Assembly (NCBI GenBank): GCA_025200525.1
Contig: CM045762.1
Coordinates: 188,629,154-188,693,153 of the forward strand
Source: Camellia lanceoleosa
Lineage: Eukaryota > Streptophyta > Magnoliopsida > Ericales > Theaceae
Reading direction: 5' to 3'
DNA length: 64,000 bases
Shown here one piece after another: positions 44,857-56,444 of the stretch (positions are counted from its first letter, which is position 1; each line of letters opens with the position of its first letter). Position numbers and translations under genes: made by a program. A model generated the notes under the pieces. That model worked only from the letters and a program-made list of their open reading frames with translations, had not been told where the DNA came from and did not search any database.

Positions 44857-46515
44857 ATGACTGTTACTGAGCTCTCGCATTCCGATGAACTACGTTCGGA
44901 GAATGGTTGCTCGTCGGAGAAGAAATGCCACTTGATCCGCAGCACAAAGAAATTCAAGAGCACCTTGGATCCAGGGGATGATCCAATGACTGAGTCACAT
45001 CCGTAAGCACATGAACTAGACATAGAAGCATCTGACCCAGACTTGCTGAAGAAGAACTAGAGGAGAGCAATCAGATCTTGAAGGAAAAGATTAACACAGA
45101 CTATTTGGATCCTACTATTAGGAGCAATAGGAACCGATCTTTCAAACAAGCTCTACTCAAATCTAGGTTTAATGAGGCAGGTAATGAAAAGAATTTTGAT
45201 TGCGATGTGGAAAAACTCTCCTCTAATGAGGAAGGTAACACCACAGATAGAATAATGGCTGAAGGGTTGCAAGATGGCAATGAAACAAATGGAGGAATCC
45301 CTAATATCATACTCCACGTGGCACTTCTGAAAAAGATCAGGGAACCGTGGAAGAAGTGCTTGATTGTGAGGTTACTTGGAAAACCATAGGATACAAACTA
45401 TTCATGGAAAAAATGACAAAAAATTGGAGCCTCAAAGCAGATTTCGAAGCTCTGGACATTGGGAATGGGTTTTTCATAGTGAAATTTGACATGATGGATG
45501 ATTACACCAAGGTTTACACTAGTGGACCATAGGTTGTAATGGACCATTATGTTACTGTGAGAAAATGGCAACAAGATTTTAAATATGATGATGCTGAGGA
45601 GGACACAACAGTGATTTGGGTTCGTTTCCCCAATCTACCTATAGAATACTACAATGAAAAAGTCTTATACCACATAGCTAAGGCCTTGTTTGGCATAAAT
45701 TAAAAAAGTCAAAAAGTTAAAAAGTCGCTATCCTATTTAACTCACATCATTTTATTTAAGTCACATCACTTCTCTATCACATCACTTCAAACCCAACCCA
45801 TACCCAACCCATATTTCATAAAAAGTCAAAAAGTACACTTATTTAGATTATCCCAAACAACCCCTAAGTCTCTGGGAAACCCACTAAAGGTTGACATTAA
45901 CATAGCCATGGCAACTTGAGGGAAGTATGCTCGAGTGTGCATTGAAATTGATCTGCGGCAACCACTGATTTCACATTTCACTATCGGTAAGTATATATAT
46001 GGAGTTGAATATGAACATCTTCATTCACTTTGTTTTTATTGTAGCAGGGTAGGTCATCGGAAAGAGATCTATAGCGATCGCCCGTGGCCGTCGCCGGTGG
46101 AAAAACAGTCTCAAAACCACAGTGAGGAAGCTATAGGGACACGGGTGGGCTAAACAAGTCATAACCCAAATACAGATCCACTAATAGAAGATACTGGAGC
46201 AGGCAAGACTACATATGGGCCTTAGATGCAAGTCACAAACCACAAAAGAAAGCCCAAAGGCCAAGTGACTATTAGAGGGAACAAAACCCAATTGGGTAAT
46301 CAATTTGAATTACTAAGAAGAAACCATGAGTCTGAAGCCCAGCCCCAAAGAATTAGCGAGCAGGGCCAAACAAGTAGTAGTAAAGAAGAAATGGGATTTA
46401 AGCATAAGGCCCATCTAAGCCTAAATGAGAGGAGAGATGTACGAACTGGACCAGCTATAAATGCTAAGGACAAAGCCAAAGAAGAAATCAGACTGGGAAA
46501 GCCAGAGCTTTAGAC
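44857..46515 (+). pseudogene. LINE ORF1 (DUF4283 / CCHC-type nucleic-acid-binding protein)
   Basis: Starts MTVTELSHSDELRSENG, with a basic RSTKKFKSTLDPGDDP stretch. The DUF4283 part follows: KKCLIVRLLGKPIGYKLFME-like text (frameshift or stop near 45388), DFEALDIGNGFFIVKFD, a stop at 45532, then VVMDHYVTVRKWQQDF. After the MITE come EIDLRQPLISHFTIGKYIYG and CFYCSRVGHRKEIYSD. The last position of the CX2CX4HX4C knuckle is Tyr, so zinc binding is probably lost. Family role: binds LINE RNA in the retrotransposition particle. Inactive here. Confidence 0.78.
45682..45864. mobile_element. PIF/Harbinger (Tourist-like) MITE inside LINE ORF1
   Basis: 183 bp, left end GGCCTTGTTTGGCATAAATT and right end, reverse-complemented, GGGGTTGTTTGGGATAATCT. 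It is flanked by a TAA duplication at 45679-45681 and 45865-45867, the 3-bp TWA target typical of PIF/Harbinger. Removing it rejoins AKALFG-type ORF1 text to KSLGNPLKVDIN. Confidence 0.78.
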
Positions 46516-46934
46516 CTCCTAAACAGGCCATCAGAGCTCTGACAGTACTGGTATGATCCATATACCAATGTCCATATCGTCCACAACCACAACCACAATC
46601 ACCTCCACACCCACTACCACTGCTACTCTACCTATGTTACAGACCAAACCTCCTCCTAAAACCAGAGTGCCTCCAGACAAAAATGGAAGCAGAAGGCAAG
46701 AACTACCCAATGGAGCATCACGTAGTGAATCAGAACAGAGCCACAGTGTACCTCACTCCAGAGAAAGAAGTGTTTCACTGCATCACCTCAGACGGGTGGA
46801 TCGAGGAAATAAAATTAAAGATCCAACCATGGAGACAAATAGAAGTGGGTCAGGAAAGGCATATGATCTTAGTAATGGCAACTCAATCGATGGAGGACAA
46901 CCTCAAGAGAGCAAAGGGGTATCTGGGGATTGAT

Positions 46935-47206
46935 GACCAAGACCCATTACCTAACCTCACTAATACTCACATGGATTTGCTCATTTAGAATTGTAAAGGT
47001 GCTGGAAACAAGAAATTCAAACGGAATTTACGTGAGTTAGTACAAATTCATGACTAGGACCCATTACCAGGACCAAGACCCATTACCTAACCTTACTAAT
47101 ACTCGCATGGATTTGCTCATTTGGAATTATAGGGGTGCTGGAAACAAGAAATTCAAACAGAATTTGCGTGAGTTAGTACAGATTCATAAACTAGATCTAC
47201 TGGTTC
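46935..47206 (+). repeat. 136-bp tandem duplication at the start of LINE ORF2
   Basis: GACCAAGACCCATTACCTAA through GTGAGTTAGTACARATTCAT occurs at 46935 and again at 47071. Each copy includes an ATGGATTTGCTC start (46971 and 47107). The first copy is stopped (TTTAGAATTG); the second continues into the endonuclease. Confidence 0.85.
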
Positions 47207-50200
47207 TTATGGAAACTAAAGTTGAATTAGCTTCAATGGGGATGTTCTTTAACCAAATGAGATTCACAACTTCAGCACATGTTGACCCTATAGGCCGAAG
47301 TGGTGGTATCTGGATGCTCTGGAACCCAAACTCTGTTAATGTATGAGTCACTGAGGCTAATTCACAACTCATAACGGCTAAGATTGTTACACAGGAGTAC
47401 TTTGAGTGGCTTTTTTCAGTTGTCTATGCCAGTCATGTGAGCAGCAAGAGAGAGGAACTGTGAGAAAGATTGGAGAGCATTGCTCGGAGCACCTCTAAAC
47501 CGTGGATGGTAGCTGGTGACTTCAATGATTTTGCTAGCCAAGAGGAAAAGCAAAGCCTGGCAGGCAACCCTCGTAGTAACCAAGATCATAGAAGAACTAA
47601 AACTTTCGTTGATAGGATGAACCATTGCAGTATTATAGACTTGGGATGTTCTGGACCGAAGTTGACCTGGACTAACAACCAAAAAGGCTAGGCCAACACA
47701 ATGGTAAGGCTAGACCGAGCTATGTGTAACAGTGAATGGAGAACTAGCTTTCCTGAGGGATTGGTTCGTAATCTCCCAAGAACCTACTTTGACCATTCCC
47801 CACTAATGGTTTTTACCAAGGTAAGTCCCCTTATAATCCTTCTTGTAAGCTTTTTAAGTTTGAGGCTGTGTGGATCTCTCATGAAAAGTTTTAAGCAGTG
47901 GTAGAGGATAATTGGATGAATAATCAAGACTCTTTATTGGCTATTCTTGATAATCTAGCTCACAAGGCTAGTCTTTGGAATAAAGAGGTTTTTGGCAATA
48001 TCTTTTGGAGGAAAAGATGGCTGCTTGGCAAAATTGAAGGCATTCAAAAATCCCAAGCAACCATTTATTCCCATAACCTCCATGTGTTGGAAATGGATCT
48101 TGTTGATCAATATAATAAAGTCTTCTACCAAGAGGAACTTCTCTGGTTTCAAAAGTCAAGATCTAAGTGGATCACTCAGAGTGATAGAAACACCAAATTC
48201 TTTCACCTCCTCACTTTGTCTAAGAGGAGGAAAAGGAAGATTGATGTGTTAAGAATGGAGGATGGTGTTTGGCTTGAAAGACCTGAAGATTTGAAACTGA
48301 TGGTAGCTAATTACTTTATTAACCTATTCTCTCTGAGTTCTAACCACACTTTGAGTCATTGGAACAACTTGGCCAGACACACCCTTAGTAATGAGGATAA
48401 CAGTGATCTTATGCTCAATGTGGCTGATGAGGAGGTTTGGAAGGCCATAAAGAATATCAAGGCTTTCAAAGCCCCGGGTAGAGATGGCTTTCAGGCCATT
48501 TTTTGTCATACTTATTGGAAGGTGATTGGTCCTGCTGTGTGTGAGTTTATTAAAAATTGTTTTGTTAACCACACCATACCCTCTGCCATCAATAGAACCC
48601 TGGTTACTCTAATTTCAAAACTGGACAACCCTGAGACTATTAAGCAATTTAGACCAATCAATCTGTGCAATGTTACTTACAAAATCATAGCCAAAATTTT
48701 AGTTAACAGAATCCGCCCCTTTCTGTGCCATCTTGTGAGGCCTAACCAAAGCAGCTTTGTTCCTGGTTGATCTACCAATGATAATATTATCATCTCTCAG
48801 TAAATTATTCACACTTTAAACTCTAAGAAAGGGAAAGTGGGAGGTATGATTCTCAAAATTAATTTGAAAAAGGCTTATGATAACATCTCCTGGGCCTTCT
48901 TGGAACAAACTCTCAATGAATTTGGGTTTGATAAGAAACTAATTGACATGATTATGTGTTGTGTGATCACTGTGAGCACTGTTATCCTTTGGAATAGGGA
49001 GCCTTTTGAGGAATTCAAACCTGAGAAAGGGCTAAGGCAGGGAGATCCCCTATCTCCCTACCTATTTGTTTTGTGCATGGAAAGACTTTCCAACATGATC
49101 AGTATGAAAGCTGCAAAAAATAAATGGAAAGGCATCCAAACCTCTAGAGGGGGTCCATGCCTAACCTATCTATTTTTTGCAGATGATTTAATGCGAAAAG
49201 CTGATATGAGAACTTGTAATGCCATTAAGATCACTTTAGAAGAATTTTGTGTAATTTTTGGGCTTAAGATCATTGCCCAAAAATCTAAGGTGTTTGTGTC
49301 CTCCAATGTTGATAGGAGGATGGCTAGGGACTTGAGTGCTAAGTATGGTATCCTCTTAGCTTTTGACTTAGGGAAGTATCTGGAGGTCCCTCTTATGCAT
49401 GGGAGAGTCACATGAGGGCATTTTAACTATATCCTTGAGAGAGTGCAAAAGAGTTTGGCTGGGTGGAAAACTAAAGTACTCTCCCTGGCTGCCAGGACTA
49501 CTCTTATTCAAGCTGTGAGCTCTGTCATCCCTGCTTACACTATGCAAACTAATGCTTTGCCTAAGAAAGTGTGTGATGAGATTGATAAGCTTAATAGAAA
49601 CTTTTTGTGGGGGGATACCACTGAGAGAAAGAAAATTCACTTGGTTAACTGGGATAAGGTTTGCCAATCAAAAAATGCTGGTGGACTTGGTATCAAAAAA
49701 GCCAAGGATCAAAACCTGGCTCTTCTAACTAAATTGGGTTGGAAACTTTTGAATAAAAAAGATAGTTTGTGGTGCGCTGTTCTCAGTTGCAAGTATTTTA
49801 GGAATTTTCAATTCTTTACTTGGCCTAAAGGGAAGTGTGCTTCCTTTGTGTGGAGAAGCATTCTCCAAACTAGGCATACCCTTAGAAAATGGGTGAAGTG
49901 GAAATTGGGCAATGGTGCTTTGGTAGATATTTGGAAGGACTGGTGGTGTGGGATCAATCCTTTGCGGATGTAATGCCCAACACACACCAAACCAACCATA
50001 CAACTACTGAGGGTTCTAGTTCTGTGGCTGAGTTTGTTACTGATCATGGAGAATAGGATGTTGTAAGACTTTCTTTAATGTTCCCTCATAACATTACCTC
50101 TATTATTTTGAATACACCAACTCTTTCTAACAATAACCCTGATAGTCCCAATTGGAAAGGCACTCAGTGTGGTGAATTTCTTGTGGCCTCAGCCTATGAG

Positions 50201-50780
50201 TTAATCATAGGTACTCCAAGGTGTGAGGGAAATTAGAGCTGGCTTTGGAAATTGAGACTACCTTAAAAACTTAAAAGTTTTATATGGTTGGTCTTGCACG
50301 GAAAGCTACTTACAAACCATCTGAGAATGAAAAGGGGTCTCATCCCTGACCCAACCTGTTCTAGTTGTTGTGAGGTGGAGGACCTACAACATATGTTCAG
50401 AGATTGCTATAAAGCCAAAAAAGGTGTGGTTGGCTTTGTGTGGTAGAGAGTGGTACATGAGGATGAATAGGCAGAATTGGCAACATTGGCTTTTTTCAAA
50501 CTCCAAAAACAAACATCTTTTTAATACTCATGCCACTTGGTCTACTGTGTTCATTGTGACTCTTTGGAGAATCTGGAAAAACAAGAATTCAGTCATCTTT
50601 AATGATGTTTGACCTTATCCTCAGGAGAGCACCAAATTTATTTTTGATTACTCTAAAGATATTGATTTGGCTTTCAATGTTTCTATTACACATCCAAGGC
50701 CTGTACTTGGATTGATTAATTGGGTTCTTCCACTTGCAGGAAAAATTAAGCTGAACATTGATGGTAGCAGAACTGTGGGA
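47107..50780 (+). pseudogene. LINE ORF2: endonuclease and reverse transcriptase
   Basis: Endonuclease: MDLLIWNYRGAGNKKFKQN, LVLMETK, GRSGGIWMLW, VAGDFNDF and YFDHSPL, the Asn, Glu, Asp-Asn and His sites of an APE-type nuclease that nicks target DNA. Reverse transcriptase: KAFKAPGRDGFQAIFCHTYW, FRPINLCNVTYKIIAKILVN, KKAYDNISW, GLRQGDPLSPYLFVLCMERL and FADDL (about 49173-49187). Then GLGIKKAKDQNLALLTKLGW and a Cys/His-rich stretch near 50360. Stops occur near 47344, 47461, 47688, 48768, 48801, 49414 and 49972, and the RNase H domain ends after KLNIDGS. Non-functional. Confidence 0.82.
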
Positions 50781-50789
50781 GTTTGAGGA

Positions 50790-51515
50790 GGCTTTGGAGG
50801 AGTACTTCAGGCTATGTCTTCTTGATGAGCTCAGGAGCTGTTTCATGGTCATCTAAAAAATAGCCAATAGTTACTCTTTGAACAACCAAGGCCGAGTTTG
50901 TGGCAGCTGCTTATTGTGCTAGTCAAATCATTTGGATGAGAAAGATTTTAGAGAAACTTGGTCACTCACAATGTGGCAGTACTACTATGTTTTGTGACAA
51001 TAGTTCGACGATCAAGCTCTCCAAGAATCCTGTGCTACATGGACGTTGCAAACACATTGATGTTTGCTTCCGTTTCCTGTGTGATCTTACAAAGGAGGGA
51101 GCTGTGGAGTTAGTTTACTGTGGAACTCAAGAGCAAGTTGTTGATGTGATGACCAAGCCCCTAAAGCTAGATATGTTTCAAAAGCTTCGATGTTTGCTGG
51201 GAGTCTGCCAAGTACCAGAAGTAAACTAATTGTTGGTAATTGGTTTAAGGGAGGAAATGTCAAGTTTGTAGGTGTTTCTATTAGGATTGATATTCTGTTT
51301 TTGAATAATCCCTGTTGACTAGGGAGCAAGTTGTTTGTTTTGACTCTTTCCTTTGCTGATAACCATGTTTCTGTTAGAGTAAACATGGGCTGTAATCTTT
51401 GCTTTTATTTAGGAAGTTGTCAGGCTATATAATAGCTAGAGTTTGCTGAATTCAATAAGAGGTCATTCTCCCAGATTAAGTATATTGTTTCGTTTAACTT
51501 GTTTGTGTTACGACA
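50790..51515 (+). mobile_element. Ty1/copia 3' fragment fused to the LINE
   Basis: Begins abruptly with RNase H text (WRSTSGYVFLMSSGAVSWSS, then stops) and runs through the open frame 50900-51229 (MFCDNSSTIKLSKNPVLHGR, KHIDVCFRFLCDLTKEGAVE, MTKPLKL). A polypurine tract AAGGGAGGAAA (51247-51257) and a 258-bp LTR (51258-51515, TGTCAAGTTTG...GTTACGACA) follow. No 5' part and no 5' LTR. The strand is opposite to the copia piece at 42214-44170, and the sequence differs from it. Confidence 0.8.
51258..51515 (+). repeat. 258-bp copia 3' LTR
   Basis: TGTCAAGTTTGTAGGTG to GTGTTACGACA, directly after the polypurine tract. GGCTATATAATAGCTAGAG (51422-51440) is the probable TATA region. No partner LTR is in the window. 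Confidence 0.72.
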
Positions 51516-51617
51516 GAATGGCTCAAATATCTCAAAATGACGTCGTTTTTGACGTCGTTTTGAGTGTAAAACGACGTCGTTTTGTTACATTCGAGTCATT
51601 CGGGCCACCAAGCATTT

Positions 51618-52195
51618 TTCATATAGAAAGTAACAAATCTAAATTTAACATATTTTGATTTCAAATGCATAAATCCAAACAATTTCATAATAATAAGTAG
51701 TAGGGTTTCATAAAAAGATGAACAATCTCAATCACAATCTCATAAATATCAATAGCTAAGCTAATATAGCTATTCTTACGGATCTGAACGTCCTTAACAA
51801 GAAAACCGAACAATCCGATTCTAATAGCAAAACCACAATTTTCAAATTAAGAAAATTAATGTAAACAAAGGGCACATCATATTGTAAAGAATAAAGGTTG
51901 AGACCCCCTTTGGGGGTCACCCCCTTCACTCCCTTTAGTTTTGATTGATTAATTTTTTTTTTTTTCTTTTTTTTTTCTTCTCACCCAATCCCCAACCTCC
52001 ATGTGTGTGAGGGGGTTGTGGGGGTGGATGTTTTAAGGAGGTCTAAATCAATACCCTATTGTAAATCAGAAAAAGAAGAAAAGAAGAACGAACATACAAG
52101 TTAGAATAAAAAACTGACTTTTCACGGAGAAAAAGAATTGGACCAAGTGTATATATATATATATATTTGTGAAAGCTCTATGCTCTGAACCTTCC
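51618..52195. repeat. Segmental duplicate of 58936-59340
   Basis: CATATAGAAAGTAACAAATC through GAAAGCTCTATGCTCTGAAC is nearly identical to the sequence upstream of the second F-box copy. This copy carries an extra segment of about 190 bp (about 51866-52068, with CCCCCTTTGGGGGTCACCCC) bounded by TGTAAA repeats. It is probably the displaced 5' flank of F-box copy 1. Confidence 0.72.
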
Positions 52196-52939
52196 TTCCA
52201 GTGATTTTAATTTACTTAATTTTAATTATGAATTTGTAACTTTGTTTCAATTTAGTTTAATTGATTATAACTCTTAATATATTTTTTCTTATGAAAAATA
52301 TACATACAAGTGATATGTATCATATTTTTTAATAGCAAAATTATAAAATTATTCAATTTAGTGAGTTAACTCAAACCTATTTATTGGTTATTTTTCCGTG
52401 AAAAACACTAATAACATTATTAATTGGATTAAATTGACACAAAATTTAAAATTAAGAGTCAAAATTGAGTCAATTAAAAACGTAGAGATTAAAATGATGC
52501 AAGAGACAAAATGTAGGACCACCTTTGTAATTTGTCCAATATTTTCAGTTGAATTTATGATGTGTTTGGTGTAAAAAAAAAAAAAAACTAACCGGACACC
52601 TGAGTTGTAAATAATAAAAATAGAAAAAATAAATTAAAAAAACAGCAGAGTAGTCGAATTATGACATACTTCAAAATTTTATTTAAGAAAAAATAAATGT
52701 ATAACCTAAATTCATTTATGGATGATTTGAAAAGTTGGTTAAATGTTGATTTTTTTGATTTTTTAAAAACTTTTTATGTGTAAAAAATATAAGAGTTGAT
52801 GTGACCTAAAATAGGTTAATAGCTAAAAGCTGACTTTTAGTTAGCTTCCCAAATCACCCCTCAATGTTAGTTGAACCATAGATAAGTTTATTTTGAAAAA
52901 TACTAATCTGTAAGAGTAAAATTCGAGCCATAAACTTTA
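52196..52939. other. AT-rich intergenic
   Basis: No gene. A short, weak MITE-like pair (GATGATTTGAAAAG near 52720 and CTTCCCAAATCA near 52845) is present but not convincing. Confidence 0.4.
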
Positions 52940-53144
52940 GGGTAAAATATCAATAAATCTTAAATAGTAATTTTATGAATTGTTTGATCTTTGCTTTTTT
53001 CCTTATGGACTCAAAGGTTTCATTTTAGTGTAAATTAAATAAAGGGTCAAGTATAAACGCGCGTGTATTATGTGTTGAACGACAAATGTAGATTTTCTCA
53101 TAATATTAAAATTACTAAACGTAACACTTCAAAAAAAACTCTTA

Positions 53145-53596
53145 GGGTTCATTTGGGATATGTGTTGATTTTTTGGTTCTTTAGCTTTTTGGTTATTTTA
53201 TCCTAGGGCTAAAAAGTCTTGTTTGGAATAGACTTTTTGCCTTTTTTGACTTTTGTGAAAGAAAAAATAAAATGATTATGGTTTGAATGTGACATTTTGT
53301 CTTATTGATTTTTTAGCATAATTTGTCTTTTTGTGGCCAAAAAGACAGGCTTTTTCACATGCCAAACGAAAGTGGTTTGGCAAGTGAATTTTTTAGTCAA
53401 AAAGTCAAAAATTTACTTAAAAACCAAAATATCAACAACATATATAAAACAGTCAAAGATTTCTCTTTTTCTCTACTTTTTGCATATCTTTTCGAAAAAA
53501 ACTAAAAAATCATTCCAAACATACTAGTTTTTTTTATATCATATTTTAGCCAAAAAGTCAAAAAGTTATTAAAAAAACATGTTCCCAAACGAGGCC
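53145..53596. mobile_element. MITE-like insertion in the left arm
   Basis: The left end GGGTTCATTTGGGATATGTG and the right end, reverse-complemented, GGCCTCGTTTGGGAACATG form an imperfect terminal inverted repeat; flanks are TTA and TAG. It breaks the symmetry of the inverted repeat at this point. Probably PIF/Harbinger-like. Confidence 0.55.
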
Positions 53597-54406
53597 TAGT
53601 GTAATTTTTCCAAACTAACACTTAAATGTAATATTCCAATATAACACACTAAAAAACACTTTAGTATACTTTTCCCAAATATAATACTCCAATCAATGTA
53701 ACACTAAAAAACTTCTTAATGTACTTTTCTCAAACATAATACTCCAATGTAACATATTAAAAAATTTCATAGTGTAGTTTTCTCAAACGTAACAATATAA
53801 CATTCCAAGAAAACTCCTAAGCGTATTTTTTTCAAACGTAACACTCCAATCAATGTAATGCATAAAAACTTTTTAGTGTACTTTCCTCAAACGCAACAAC
53901 GTAACATTCCAAGAAATTTTTGATTTGATTTGGTGCCATTTGAGTTTAAGTCAATGTCCTTTTGTGATTCATTTTTCTAAATTTCTGATTCATTTTTGGG
54001 ATGAGAATGAAAGAATGAGGTGTGGAAGATTCTTTTTTGAGGGATTGGTGACTAAAATGTTGATTGTCGAACATGAAAATCTAAATTTCTGTTAGTGTGA
54101 TTTTTTGGTGTTACATTAGAGTATTACATTAGAATATTACGTTTGAAAAAAAATATATACTAAGGAGTTTTTGTATATTACATTGGTTGGAGTGTTACAT
54201 TTGAAAAAATACACTAAAATTTTTTTTGGAATATTACATTGTTACGTTTGAAAAAAAGTATATTAATAAATTTTTTAGTATGTTATATCAGAGTATTATA
54301 CTAAAAAGTGTTTGTGTTACATTAATTGGAGTGTTACGTTTGAAAAAAGTACATTAAAGAATTTTTTTTGAATGTTACGTTGTTATGTTTAAGAAAAATA
54401 CACTAA

Positions 54407-54780
54407 TATCTGGTTTGGTCCTGTGGCTGAGTTGTCAGTTTTAGCTACTAGTTTGGCTCTGTGGCTGCTACTGCTATCTGTTAATTTGGGAGTTTTTAGT
54501 TGGCTTTCTTGCTATCTGCTACTGTTATCTGTCAGTTTTGCTACTATTATTTTTGGGAGTTTTAGCTGGCTTTCTTGTTTATTTGGGGTTGAATTCCTTC
54601 TTTGGCTGGCTGCTCGCTAACCCGATGTGATGCTGTAAATGATTGAGCTTGCTCTATGGTGTCAACCAGTTGAGATCATATTCCTTGCTATGATGCTTGT
54701 GCATCCATCTTTCTATTGATGTATATGGTATTTTTACATCAATAAAATTCATTTCTTTGTTGATCAAAAAAAATAATAAT
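54407..54780 (+). mobile_element. 5'-truncated LINE 3' end with poly(A) tail
   Basis: 374 bp ending CATCAATAAAATTCATTTC, then an A-rich tail (AAAAAAATAATAAT). It is flanked by AAATACACTAA at 54396-54406 and 54781-54791, an 11-bp target duplication typical of target-primed reverse transcription. Repeats of CTGGCTTTCTTG and CTGTGGCTG are internal. The 65-codon frame (54423-54620) is 3' UTR sequence. Confidence 0.8.
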
Positions 54781-55757
54781 AAATACACTAAGAAATTTTT
54801 TAGTGTGTTAGATTAGAGTGTTATATTGAAGTGTTACGTTTACGAAAAGTACACTAATAAGTTTTTTTTGAAGTTTTACGTTTAGTAATTTCAACATTAT
54901 GAGAAAATCTACATTTGTCCCTCAACACATAATACAGGCGCGTTTATGCTTTGACCCTTTATAATTCACATTAGAATAGGAACTTTGGGTCCATAAAAAA
55001 AAAACAAACAAACAAACAAACAAACAAACAATTTACAAAATTACTATTTGAGATTTATTAATGTTTCACCATTGAATAAATTACTAAAAATATTTTAAAT
55101 TACTAAAGTGTTACGTTTGGGACAAATGTGGATTTTCTCATAATATTGAAATTACTAAATGTAAAACTTAAAAAAAATTATTTAGTGTACTTTTCTTAAA
55201 CGCAACACTTCAATATAACACTTAAAAAATGTAACAATCTAATGTAACATACCAAAAAAATTTCTAGTATACTTTTCTTAAATGTAATAACGCAACTTTC
55301 TAAAAAAACTCCTTAATGTATTTTTTTCAACGTAACACTCCAATTAATGTAACACACACAAAAAACAAAAATACCGTTAAATTATAGATATTTCTGTCAT
55401 TTGTTTGGGAGGCAAAATACAATTTAAGCTCATATGTTTTATTTCATGTGCAATTTATTCCATTGAAATTTGAAAATAAATTCCCATCTAAAAAAATTGA
55501 AAATAAACATTTAACCCATTTATGTCTGACACATATTTTATACTTATTATTAAATTGTACGAAATATTTAAAGATACATTTTAATTTATAAATTATAAAA
55601 AAATTATATGATTACTTCTAAATGAGGGAGGATAATTAACACATGGGCAAATCCCACATGCAGGTGAAGTGAAATTTACCTATATTTTTTAAACCCAGCA
55701 GTAAACGCTGAAACTTAAATGATAAAAATAAAAATAAAAAGCTTGAGCAAAAGTGTT

Positions 55758-56444
55758 TGTTTTTTTCTTTTTCTTTTTTTCGGTACATCAAAAAAATAAG
55801 AGTCTATTTAGTTTAATTTTAAAATTATGATTTGAATGCAAAATTATATTTTAACTTTTTGAGTTTTTGAATCATGATTTGAAAAGAAAAAAATATGTTT
55901 GGTTATGAGTTTTGAAAATAATTTTAAGATGATTTGTAATTTTTTTTACAGTTTTGATTGGTAGCTCGAATCCCCTTCCCCCGAATCCCCCGAAACGACG
56001 TCGTTTTGTATTTTTTTTTTTTTTTTCCATTTCAGACGCAGAGAAACAGGGGAGGAAGAAGAGAAGAGAAGAAGAGGAAGAGAAGGAGAGAAGGCCAACA
56101 AACTAGGGCCGGAGGCAGAGGAGGAGAGGCGGGCGGAGGCGAGGCGACGCTCTCTCTCTCTCGGGGGATTCGGGGGGGAGCTCATTCGAACTCCCAACCT
56201 TTATTCTTTTTTTTATTGATTGACATATAAAATGTGAGAGAATGTGAAAAGAGAGAAGAGAAAAGAGAGAAGAGAGAAAGTGATTGATAAATTGATTAAT
56301 AAAAAATAAATATAAAAAAAGAGAAGAGAGGAATTTTAAAAGTAATTTTGAATTGTATTTAAAATATATTTGGTTAACATGTTTCATTCAAATCATGATT
56401 TAAAAAAAGAGTTAAATTTTAAAAAGTAAACCAAATGCTACTAA
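55758..56444. other. Insertion with a GC/purine-rich core
   Basis: Absent from the F-box copy 1 flank. The core (55963-56200) is bounded by inverted CCCCCGAATCCCCCGA-like ends and contains AAACGACGTCGTTTTG, a T-run and a long GAGGAAGAGAAG tract followed by GGCGGGCGGAGGCGAGGCGA. Composition differs sharply from the surroundings. Possibly a captured gene-promoter or UTR fragment; the 90-codon frame across it is low-complexity. Confidence 0.4.

Larger units (their letters stand above)
44857..50790 (+). mobile_element. Degenerate plant L1-type LINE, 3' truncated
   Basis: In order: ORF1 with a DUF4283-like domain and zinc knuckle (44857-46515), a linker, then ORF2 with endonuclease (47107-47860), reverse transcriptase (47898-49415), connection domain and zinc-binding RT region (49443-50612), and the first residues of an RNase H domain (about 50750). 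All frames carry stops or frameshifts. No 3' UTR or poly(A) tail is present; the element runs straight into a copia fragment at about 50790. A MITE (45682-45864) sits in ORF1 and a 136-bp tandem duplication precedes the endonuclease. Confidence 0.85.
52940..55072. repeat. Large inverted repeat (foldback) with nested insertions
   Basis: The left arm (about 52940-53920: AAATCTTAAATAGTAATTTT, GGGTCAAGTATAAACGCGCG, CTAAACGTAACACTTC, then AACACTCCAATCAATGTAAC-type units) is mirrored by the right arm (about 54100-55072: GTTACATTAATTGGAGTGTT, GCGCGTTTATGCTTTGACCC, AAAATTACTATTTGAGATTT). The arms are about 500-600 bp once inserts are removed (a MITE in the left arm, a LINE tail in the right). Part of the left arm recurs in direct orientation at 55120-55360. 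A MULE-like or foldback origin is possible; no transposase is present. Confidence 0.68.

Noticed and set aside
52555..52855. Possible extra MITE
   Set aside because: Terminal similarity is weak and no target duplication could be seen.
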